A DNA stretch of 64,000 nt. Source: Telmatactis stephensoni. Its lineage: Eukaryota > Cnidaria > Anthozoa > Actiniaria > Isophelliidae. Shown here in pieces: positions 44,243 through 55,927 of this stretch (positions within the stretch are counted from its first letter, which is position 1; each line of letters opens with the position of its first letter). Under the pieces are notes generated by a model, which saw only the letters and a program-made list of their open reading frames with translations, did no database searches and was not told the origin of the DNA. Where the stretch lies: positions 454,001 through 518,000 of the forward strand of contig JALIZF010001748.1 in NCBI GenBank assembly GCA_029948255.1, read 5' to 3'. The translations under genes and the position numbers were made by a program.

Positions 44243-47200
44243 CTAGACTGAAGTATCGCCGACTTTAGAAGAGCTTTTCCGTCGAACTGGCACAGCACCG
44301 AAGCCTGGAGGGAATGAATTCCCTTGAATCGCATGTGCAATCAATTGTTCTTGTCTAAGCTGTAATGATTGATAAAGGGCGTCAAATTGAGAATCGATGT
44401 GACGTTGAAGATGTTGTAATTGTTTTTCGACTTTAGCCATGATTCTTTCTTCTGTAGCGTAAATATTGGTTGAAATAGAAGTGTAGACAGACAGACACCC
44501 AGGACAGCCACACGACACACACCTAACGAGGAGAAAATCAGAAAAGAGTAAGAATGATTATCGATGCGCGTGATTGCATGAAATGTTGCGTTACAGTGCA
44601 AAGCCCAAAAGTATGACCAGCTATAATGTATTTCAATGCTTTTGAAAGAGCAATCATCCAATCAGCAGTCGAGGATTTTCTTCTCTTATCTCTTTATCTA
44701 AGCGCTAATTGGAGGATGGCGAGGCAAAACTACGAGAATTCAGTAACACTGCATGGTTACAGTTTTGAGCCTTGCGCTGTAAAAGTTGGCGCGTGGCTAC
44801 GATTTTTAGCGAAACACTGCTGCACTGGTTTTGGAACGATCATCAAAAACTCACGCACAGTTGCCGAATTTCAAAATTGCCACGAATTTCTTACAGCCAC
44901 GCGCGTATATAATAAGCCAACTTTTAAAGCAAGAATGGAACACTAAAAGTTTCCTTGAGAAATTACACGAGGCATCTCATCAAACATTTGTTTTGAACAT
45001 GGTCTGCAAAATCTTTGAAAATTAACATCGCACACACCACGAGTAGTGGGCATTTACTAGTAGTAGGAAAAGGACAGTTCTGGAACAGTTCTACGCCACG
45101 GGCCCCCAGGGCACCCCCCCCCCCCCCCTAACCCCCAGCCCGGTAGGGCTACCTCCCCTCTCTGGGGTATGGGGTACGACCCCTCCCCCTACTAGCCCGG
45201 TAGGGCTACCCCTTTCTGAGGTATGATGGGGTACGACGATCCCTCGAGCCCGGTAGGGCTACCCTTCACCCAGGGGTACGAGGGTGGTACAACGGGGTAC
45301 GATGAGGTCATATCTATTTTTAGACGAGCGGAGCGAGGTGTAGGGACGGTAGGTACCTCCTATTGTTCTCCAGAGGGAGTCACATCTATTTTGGGAAGAT
45401 GGATCTATTTTAAGAAACTACTGAGAACCGGTTTAAGAACCGTTCCTATAAATGCTTTGGGAAAAGAACATGAGACTAGTCGAAGAACAACTATGTCCTC
45501 AGATAAAAACACCACAGCATGGGCTATTGCAGTCAGTACAATCCCCATTTTAGGAGATTTACATGAAGAACACCGTTCTTGGAAAAAGGGAGAGTCTCCA
45601 GTCCCAGAATACCTGTATTTTGATGTATTGTTGCAAGCAAACGAAGAGCATACAGAAAACCCAATCATTCATCAAGCCGCTTATCAGATACGACGTCGCG
45701 TCGAGTGGATTCTTCAACAAAGAAATGAAAAGTCACCGGACATATCAGTCATTTTTTCTCATTTGTGTAGTCCACAGTTTTTTGATTGGATGGCTAAAAG
45801 TTTTTGGGACGGAAAAGATGAAGTCGACGAAGACATTTCTTTTGGATGTGCTCCCATTTATTGCCATGGCATACAAGACCCAGCCGACTGGCTAGAACAG
45901 TGTCCTCAAAAACCACAATGTATAGATCGTAGTGTAGGTGATTACTGTTCGTATGGATACTACAACTGCGACTGGTGTGGATGGCACAACAGTCAAATAT
46001 GTCTTAAATGTTTTGATCGACTAGTCAACAACCACCCACTCCCACCACAGTCTCTACAAGACGAAGTTCAATGGATTCACGAACTAATAGAACAAGGAGA
46101 AATAAATTTGACTCTGTATCTACCCGAACTAACTAAAAGGGCTGTACTTGGATGGCAAAAGTCTTGTGAGCAAGGAGATCGACTATTTATCATGAAATAT
46201 GGACACCATCCAGAATTACCATCGGAAACCTTTGATGTAAAAAGACTAAAATTTTCTGAAAAATATACATGTCAACCTTCTTGTTGTCCTTCGAACTACT
46301 AATGAATTTGTAAATTGATTTGTTATGGTACAATAAAAACGTTTTATATAAAGAAAAACGTGTGTGTGTTTTTTGTCTTTATCCTAGCAACAAGTTACTA
46401 TCAAAAGGCTAAGCAAAAAGCAAAGCTATCAACTATCGTAAAGAACAAGACACCAGTAACACTAGTTGCAATTGGTTTTATTTTCTTTCTTTCTTTCTTT
46501 CTTCCTTTTTTTTAGTTACAATACATGAGTCAAATGCTATTTAATATTTTTCCCAACCGGGTATGGACTGAATCATGGCTCTTATTCGTTGTGAGCGTCG
46601 TGGAGGTTGGAACACCTGTCCTCTATACTTATGTTCATCTTGATAACGTATCCACCTGGGATCAGCTTGGGGTTTTTCTTTAGTGGATGGAGGCGTGAGA
46701 GGAAACTCTACACTCGACAGAGTGATGGGAGTGGAAGTAGAGGGTTGGTCTACTTTTAATGGAGTCGACGGTATCTCCTCTGTACCCTGTGGACTTTTAA
46801 AAGGTGTTCTGACTTTGGATGTCAGACGTTCTAGGAATGAGGGTGTTTTAGGTGTTGCCATGCCAACACCACTGTCACTGGTCACACTTGTAGAAGAGAC
46901 GTTTTTCGGAGTCGTCACGTTAGCCGGAGGCTGACTCTGGTCAACCAATGTTGATACGGTTGAAATGGGTTCCTGTCTCGGTATCGTTGGACCGGTATTG
47001 GAGAGTTGTTGTTGTAGAGCAAGGTAACGATTAAACAGTGGACCATATTCTTTGATTTTCACCTCTGGAGGTAGGGTGGGGTCTTTCAAAATGGCGTCCA
47101 TCTGTTCTTCTAGTTCCTGCATGGCTTTCAGTTGGGGTGACTGTAAGTACCCTTGACGCTCAAAAAAGTTAGCGATGGTCTTTACGGCATCTGTTTGACC

Positions 47201-50200
47201 TCCAGTCTGCGATGAGTGAGCATCATTTGGAAGAACGTTGGTACGCAGTCGACACCCCTCTGGGGTGTTGGGTTTGAGATCGACGAACAGGTAGCCGTAA
47301 GGTCGCTGGACAGCGGCCTCGTACTTTTGAAGAAACTGGTCTGTTTTTCCGGGGTACATTTGTTTTCCCAACGTCATCATTTGTAGTTTGTCTCTGGGAT
47401 TTTTAAAGAGGACGAGGTAGGCTGCATTGAGACTCAAGGTGCGCATGATTTTGCCTTGGAAATAGACATTTTGCAAGAGGAAAACGACACTGAGATTTCG
47501 GTGATGGGATCCCTTGGTAAATAAATTCAAGATACGTTTATCGTTGGAGGTCTCGGTCATTTGATCGTCAATGACCATCAGATTGTTGATCTCGGGGTCA
47601 AAATACCAATCCTCATCCAGGTCATGGGGTATACCTTTGACAAACTCGATCCCAGGGACCGTTTTGAGCATCCGGTCGTAGGCCGGTTGCCATTGAGAGT
47701 AACTCCATACAATACGTTGAGGTGGAGGTTGGATGACTTGGTTGGCATGTTCCAGTAGGTTTTGAACCCAGACCGTTTTCCCAGAGCCGGTCATTCCAGC
47801 CACTAAGGCTGTGAATGGGTGGAGTAATTGAAACCGGTTACATTTGGTTTCCACTTGAGGTTTTGTCTGAGGGTAGGGAGTAAACCGCTGACCAACTTTT
47901 GTGCATTTTTCTTGACCTAGCCAATACTGTCGCTGTGAATTGTCCAGCTTATGAGTTCGACTCAAATGAGTGTGTAAATTTTGTTGCGGCTTGCCGCATA
48001 TAGGACACATCCGCACCATTCCGCGTCTTGTACTGAATGAAACCAATTTTAGAAATATGTGTTATTTATGGTCTATATGGATTGTTATTTTCTACATTAG
48101 ATAAGATCTATTAGATTCTACATTAGATTAGATTAGATTAGATTCTACATTAGATTAGATTAGATCTATACTAGTTTAGATTCTACATTAGATTAGATTA
48201 GATTAGATCTATTAGATTCTAATTAGATTAGATTCTACATTAGATTTTAGATTCTACATTAGATTCTAATTAGATTAGATTCTACATTAGATTAGATTAG
48301 ATTAGATCTATTAGATTCTAATTAGATTAGATTCTACATTAGATTAGATTAGATCTATTAGATTCTAATTAGTTTAGATTCTACATTAGATTAGATTAGA
48401 TCTATTAGATTCTAATTAGTTTAGATTCTACATTAGATTAGATTAGATCTATTAGATTCTAATTAGTTTAGATTCTACATTAGATTAGATTAGATTAGAT
48501 TCTACATTAGATTAGATTAGATTAGATCTATTAGATTCTAATTAGATTAGATTCTACATTAGATTAGATTAGATCTATTAGATTCTAATTAGTTTAGATT
48601 CTACATTAGATTAGATTAGATCTATTAGATTCTAATTAGATTAGATTCTACATTAGATTAGATTAGATTAGATCTATTAGATTCTAATTAGATTAGATTC
48701 TACATTAGATTAGATTAGATCTATTAGATTCTAATTAGATTAGATTCTACATTAGATTAGATTAGATTAGATCTATACTAGTTTAGATTCTACATTAGAT
48801 TAGATTAGATCTATTAGATTCTAATTAGATTAGATTCTACATTAGATTTTAGATTCTACATTAGATTCTAATTAGTTTAGATTCTACATTAGATTAGATT
48901 AGATTAGATCTATTAGATTCTAATTAGATTAGATTCTACATTAGATTAGATTAGATTAGATCTATACTAGTTTAGATTCTACATTAGATTAGATTAGATT
49001 AGATTCTACATTAGATTAGATTAGATTAGATTAGATTATAGTTAGATTCTAGTATTCTAGCTAGATTCTAGTATTCTAGTCTAGATTATCATAATAGATA
49101 AATTATAGTGTTTTTCCCTCATTATTTCATTTGGAGCAAACGTCCGTACAGACAACATGAGTCGTTTGATCCGTGACCATTTTGGGTATTTGTATCACTT
49201 AACCAATTGTCCTCCTCATCAGAGAACGCTTTTACTGGCCACCGCTAGTCCAGAACAGGTTCATGCCATTTGTGAAGTTTGCTCGAATTTATCCAAAGGC
49301 ACTATACCAGTGTCACAAGTGCAAAAAGAAAGACTGAGAAAGCATGTGGATGACATACGGAAATTGGCCGACCCATCCGTTCCTTTCAAAATCAAGAAAC
49401 AAACTCTAGCGCAACGGGGTGGTGGTTTTGTGTCCGATATCATGTCACCCCTGGTGTCGGCTCTGAAGTTGTTTTTGTTTTAAATATTCCTGTCCATAAA
49501 GAAGAAGCTCATTTCGACGTTGATCATTTGAGGAAGCAACATGAAAAGAGCACGGAGCGAGTCCACTGATTCTGAAGACAGTATTGCTTCTTACACCGAA
49601 GAGGCCACTTTTGACGATGACGATATTGAAAAGGTTTTGCAGAAACTCTCCCAGAGTAACCCCGAAGAAAAGACGCTCGCATTTCTTCATACCCTGTCAG
49701 CTTCGAAAAGTATTTTATACTGGAACTCCCATGGGGAGATGATGTATCATGAGCGAAGAATTCCTGTCACCAGCATTGCAGAGCTCATTGAGTATGTCAT
49801 GTTACCTTACAATTTGGATGTTAAAGTACCTCGTGGGTTGAAAACGTTCACTCAAGGATTATCAGAGATTGGTATTGATAAGAAACTGATCCGTAACAAA
49901 AGGGTTCTGGCAGATTTGGTTGCCAGGCAACCGGAAGAGGACGAGACAGATAGCGAAACTAGTGACCAAGCCTCTGAAAGAGAAACTTCAGAGTCGGACA
50001 GTGAGAGTGTTAGTGAAAGCTTAGAGTCACAGGAGCATTCAGAACCGGAAAGTTCAGAATCAGACGATGAACCCCTAGAGTGTCACGTCTGCCGTGACTT
50101 CAAATCGTTCTATTCCATACCTGTAGTGCAATGCCCCAGATGTCTGTGGCGCGAAGGTTACTATTGTCGTGACGACCAACTGGTTGAATGCGATATTTGC

Positions 50201-53200
50201 TCACACGTCTTTGCCGTAGATGATCATACCACGAAAGTCAAGTTTTGTCGTTGTCGAGACTGTGATGCAGTCCATCAATTGTCGTTGAAATCAAAGAAAT
50301 TAAAACTCATGGATGATCATGATGACAATCAAGAAGAATCCGAAAGCGAATTGTAACATCCCGAACGTGAATAAATGAGGACTTTTGACACTAAATTTGT
50401 GTGTGGTTTGTCTGACTACCTTTCAAGATCTGAATTTACATGTGTTGAAACCGTTCAGAGTGATTTATTTATCTCTTTATGATCTCATGTATAAACTGTT
50501 CTCCCACTGACTTTACGAGTCACAAACCCAAAGGCGATCGTACGGAAAGGTTAAAACTGAGTGGTTGAAGAACTAAAATAATCATGGGTGATGTTAGGAT
50601 CAACTTTTCATGCAAGTCACCTCATCCTGACTGGTTCAAAGAACTCACATTTAAAGTGGGACCACAAAACGGGGTTTCGTCAGGTCGTGGACAGTTCGGT
50701 GGTGTACCCTTAAAAGAGCAAATGCGTCGAAGGAAATTGACGGGACTACAGCAACAACAAGAAGAAATCAACAAAATTTAATCATGTATACCTCTTGAGA
50801 CAATTGTGTAAACAATGAACGAGCCTTAAGTAAACCAATGAGGCAGAACGTTTGGTGAAATTTGCATAAGTTCTAGTCATGAAACTTGTCACACAACAAA
50901 CTAGTGACTCAAAATAAAGTGTCGACGATATGAGATCCTGACACGTACGTATTTTAAATCTATAACTTTGATTGTAATATTTACCCTTGGAATGAATTGA
51001 ATAAATGACTCTGGAACTTCCAATTCTAGTTTCTAATTCTTGTACGAACTGTAAACACGAGTTTCAAAAACAATAGATTTACAGGTGACCGTTTCTAAAA
51101 CAATAGCTGTCACGCATGTTTAGAAAATCTAAAACTTTGATTCTTTGTGGTCACTTTTGCTACTTCTTTAATTGGATACCATTTAAGAATTAGAAGAAAA
51201 TATTAATATGATACGATTTACGAATTAGGAGGATTCAAAAGGGAGAAAAATTGCTTGACCCGGTTGGTGATTATTGCACCACCAATGACGTCATCGACCC
51301 CGTAATCTCTGTACCGGAAACTCGCTGCGCTCGTACCCCATTCATATCCCGTTGTACCACCCTCCTATCCCTGGGTGATGGGTAGCCCTAGCGGGCTCGA
51401 AGGGGAGGGGTCGTACCTCATCATACCCCTGGGAGAGGGGTGGTAGCCCTACCGGGCTAGTAGGGGGAGGGGTCGTACCCCATACCCCAGGGAGGGGAGG
51501 TAGCCCTACCGGGCTAGGGGTCTGGGGAGGGGGGGGGGGTGCCCTGGGGGCCCGTGGCGTAGAACTGTTCCAGAACTGTCCTTTTCCTACTACTTTTACT
51601 GGGTTCGTACGCCCAGAAAATTCAATAAATTCAGGAGTTTCAAGGAGGGTTTTCGGATTATTTCAAGGAGTTTTCTAGGAGTTTTTCACTAGTTCATGCA
51701 CTCAAGCGAAATACATTTGCATAACGTTTGCATAACATTTTTTACTGGCTGAGTTAAGGAATGTAAACGGAGCTTTTACGCAAACATATATGCACAGCGT
51801 ACCTACACTTATTCGTTTTTGTTTTCCAGGAATTCTCCAGGAATTTATTAAAAAATAAAGAAATTTCAAGGACTTTCCAGGAAGAATATATATATAAATC
51901 CAGGATTTTCCAGTATTTCCAGGAGGCGTACCAACCCTGATGTTAGCCATTATTCCAATGTTACAAGGAAAGACAAGAAAAAGAATTGAATATACTTAAA
52001 GATCTAGGCGTGGCAACACGCTTTTGTTACCATGATTACCGTACCTCGTTTTCGATCCCAGTTCAGGCGCAGACGAGACTTTAGTAGCACCAGTATTGGT
52101 TGGTAGCGAGTCCCCACGATGTCTTTCAGTATCCTTTTCATCATAAGGCACCAATTGAGCATTTAAACTTGGAGTGCTTGTACTATTATATGACGTCGTA
52201 TGTTTAGGCTGGTCTCCATGACGACCAGATCGAAGTCGACTTTGTACATAAGCTTCCCATCTAGCTTGGGCTTGTTCTTCTGGGTGTCGATCTCCATTAG
52301 GGATCATGCCGTGTCCATTGTGAATAGGCATGGCAATGTCTCTACGATTGCTCCTATCTATCATGAGACCCGCTAGTCTGTTTACTAGAGCATCGTTAGT
52401 TTCTGGACTTCCAACTGGTTCTGAACATTGAGAGAGAAATATTTTTAACAAATAGATTTCATTTTTCCGTGCGTCTTTACTCTAATAGATGTACAAAAGG
52501 CGTCACAATGTAGCGAGAACATAGAAGTACGCAGCGAGATGAAGACAAGTGGTATGAATATTGTTCTCGTGTTTTGTCGACGTCTTCTAGTAAGGATTCG
52601 ATGCACGGACAAATGTAATCAATTTGTTTGATATATTATCTAACGAAGTATTTAAATCAATCAAAGTGCGCATAAGACCCTGCGACATCTAATCGTGTTC
52701 ACTGTAATCACAAACGGTTCTCGACCAATTAGAGCGCGCGCCTAATATACAAATTATTATATAACAAGTAACAATTACGTCACGGGAAACGGCAGACAGC
52801 AAAGAGGATCACGCGGCCTGATTTTCTCGCGCCTGGCGTTGCGTGTTTGATACCTAAACGTGACCGTGACTTTCCGCGTTTACGGCAAACGCGAAATGAT
52901 TCACCGTGTTTAAACGGCACGTCTGTCGTTTCCCATCTACGTGAAGATAAGCTCTCTGTTACAAGAAGATGTACTGTGGATATCACAGAGTTCCCTACCC
53001 ATTCTATTGTATTGCTCTTCTTCCTCTAACTCTCTGGCTCTTACAATTGCTTGTTGCAGAAGGCTGCCATCACTAGCGACACTGAATCGATGAGGTGCAG
53101 TTCTAGGTTCATCATTCCTGGCATCTACACTACGAGATCTTGGTCTAGATTGACGCATCTGGACACTCTGAGCCTGCAATTAAGTGTAACATTTGAAGGG

Positions 53201-55868
53201 TTACTTATGAAAACGGCCTAAGTGACATTTCTGAGGATTTTCTCCAATGGTACAAAATCATATCAATTAAATTTCTTATACCTAAATATTAATGTTTGAA
53301 CATCCATCAAAACATCACTTAGGCCATTTTTGTGGGCAACCCTTCATTTATTGATCTCCATTGAGGATAAAAATACAAAGTTACATAAGTGCAGCGGTGG
53401 TATCACCAATTAAGGTAGCCTGGAGAGGCGGAGAGGGGGAAGGGGGAGAGGGGGAGAGGGGCCCAAGGTATTGAGCAACCTTACTACAACATACCATTTG
53501 CATCTGTTCCATGGATGCAAGCAGTTTTTCAGCTTCAGGAGTCAGTTCTTTTCCTGATGATTTGATAAACTCTTTGACACTAACAAGATCTACTGATCCA
53601 GGAATGAGGTTCTGGAAAAGATTATACTTGTGTCACTAATATTGTCATCGTAATCATAATCATCATCATCATGTATTTACAACAATAGACATATATAGCT
53701 CTTGCAAACAGAATCTTGCTCAAGTCCTTCTAGTAGTTTGCAGGTATTTAATTGGGGTCAATTTTTGGAATCAATAATAGTAGGAACGACACTAGTGAAA
53801 AACGTCTGCGCATGCGTGCATATTACGATGTTTTCTTAAGAAATGTTTGAGTTTTAACCTGAAATGAAATGCTCGTGTTCTCGGTGTATACATAAAATTT
53901 CTCTTGTATACTTTTGTGAGACAAAGATATTGTATTTATGAAGACATTATGTTAATACTGGCCCTAAGTTTCAAGAATCGATCTTAAGTTTTGACATTTT
54001 GTGAAAACCATTGTTGAAGGCAAGCGTAAAAGCGAAATTTGCATAAGTTACAAAAGCACGAAGACGTGACTACGAGCATGCGCAGATGTTTTTCACTAGT
54101 GTCAGTAGGAACAATGTTGTGTGTCCCTCTGAAGGACATTCCATCAAAATGAAATAGACATTCTCCCATTTCAATTCCCTTTCATCCTGTCTTATTTTTG
54201 TTTTTCACTTTGCTTTCTTTCCTTGCATTCATCAATCAAGAATTCCATTGTTTACCTGCATTGCCGACATGTCTTGGTCAGGAAGAGTTGTGGGTCGTTT
54301 TGCTACTTTGACAACAATTGTCTGGATTCGAAGAGCATGGGGTTGCGGGTAGGACAGAAACTGTGGAAGTCAAAATTTAATGCAGATACTTTACTGACAT
54401 GATAATTACTTGAAATCATCTCAAATGAGACACTCATGATTCTGCACATGATATCCTAAGCACCCTGGGTGTGTGGTGTGCTTAACGAAACCAGAAAATG
54501 CAATTTTTTTCCTAACTTACTTCAGACACTAAGGTTAAAAACCTTTTCTTCTTGGCCTACACACGGCTGAAGAATTTAGAAGTCAGGATGTTTCATTTGT
54601 TTAACATTTGAAACACAAAGAAATAGGTCAAATCAACATTCTTGTAAAGTGTTTATCTTGCCTATCTCAAGTGTTGATCAATAACCCCAAGTGACATTTA
54701 TGTTTTTGCAATAGTCTGAAAGATGACAGGGACATCAACTTGGCTTCCAAGGAGTAAAAGTCTCAGCCATTCATATGATGCCATGTGTTTCTGTTGTGTA
54801 TTTTGCTGCACAGGTAAAAAAAGACTGAAATTCTACTCCTCTTAAAACTTGAAATATCTTCAGTATCTGAAGTAACAACCTCCTCTGCAGACGTGTTGGG
54901 ATTCCTGTGTAAGCACTTCACACTGAGATTTTGCACCACAGGAATCCCAAAATGAGTGTTGCCAGAAGAGGATTCTGATCTAAACTTTGGTTATTTCATT
55001 AAAGTAAGTGAATAAATTTCATTGACTTATACACATATTTTAATGTTTTATTTTTCTATTAAGGAAATACCTTGACAGTACATCTGCATTTTCCTCGTAC
55101 ATACTCAGACAAGTCAAACTCTGTTTCAAACAGAGATACTTTTCTGCTAACAAGAAAAAACAAATGTGAGTTAGTTAATATAATACTGGCTTGAATAGCA
55201 AGCATTTGAGAGGGAAGAGAGAATTGGGTTTCCTGTGTAACCAGATGTACACAGGAAACCCAACTATCTCCCTACACTTGCTACTCAGGCTAAAAATAAA
55301 GCTTTTATATGTTAATGAATGTACTGTTACATGGTGACAGTTTAAGGGGATTGATTGAAACATGGCCAGAGCTCAGTTGTTGGAAAGCTGATAAGTACTA
55401 ATCCGAGATTAAATCTTTAGGAAACCATTTACTATAATCCAGGATTAATGCCAATCCCCTTTTAAATAACTGAGCCAAGAATGTTATCATTGCAATCGGA
55501 TATCTACCTAGGGTTATTGTAGATATACTGTACTCAGGGTTCCCTATACCTTTTGCGTGAAATGTGAATGGCTGGTTTATTTCGGTGAAAGATGATTTAA
55601 GGTCTAAAATCTTTTTGCGTCCACGTGAAAGCAACTTTTGATTTTTTTGTGAACGTGAAAGAGATTTTTTAATTATCCATGATGCGTGAAGACCAAATGT
55701 TTTTGAGTGATTTCATTTTGCAAAGGGGTATAGGGGACCCTTTGTACTTTTAAATACGTTTTAACTATATATACTTAAAAATGCAAATTTATGTAATTTC
55801 AAGTACTACATAAAAAAGAATGATATCATTAGAATTTTACATCAATCTTATTATCAATCATCAAATTT

Positions 55869-55927
<59 letters not shown>

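Larger units (their letters stand above)
45059..51594. mobile_element. Polinton/adintovirus-related 6.5-kb element, non-autonomous
   Basis: 6,536 bp, starting AGTAGTAGG and ending CCTACTACT (AG...CT termini), with inverted repeats of about 275 bp and flanked by TTTACT on both sides. It carries five compact open frames: a Cys-rich protein (+), a zinc-finger P-loop ATPase of packaging type (-), then a small hydrophobic-tailed protein, an acidic Cys-rich protein and a 65-residue protein (all +). There is a ~1-kb TTAGATT satellite between the two gene blocks. No PolB, retroviral-type integrase, adenain-like protease or recognisable capsid gene is present, so integration probably depended on a helper. 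It is inserted in the last intron of the PAAT-like gene. Members of this group are known as both transposons and viruses; none of the frames shows a stop or frameshift, so the insertion looks young. Confidence 0.87.

Noticed and set aside
45223..45492. 90-codon upstream extension of the first Polinton-like element ORF
   Set aside because: It mostly translates the terminal inverted repeat and adjacent GC-rich sequence; the ATG at 45493 starts the non-repeat part.
48066..49095. CRISPR-like or telomere-like array
   Set aside because: The repeats are simple pentamers without unique spacers, and the unit is TTAGATT-type rather than TTAGGG; it is a satellite within a mobile element.
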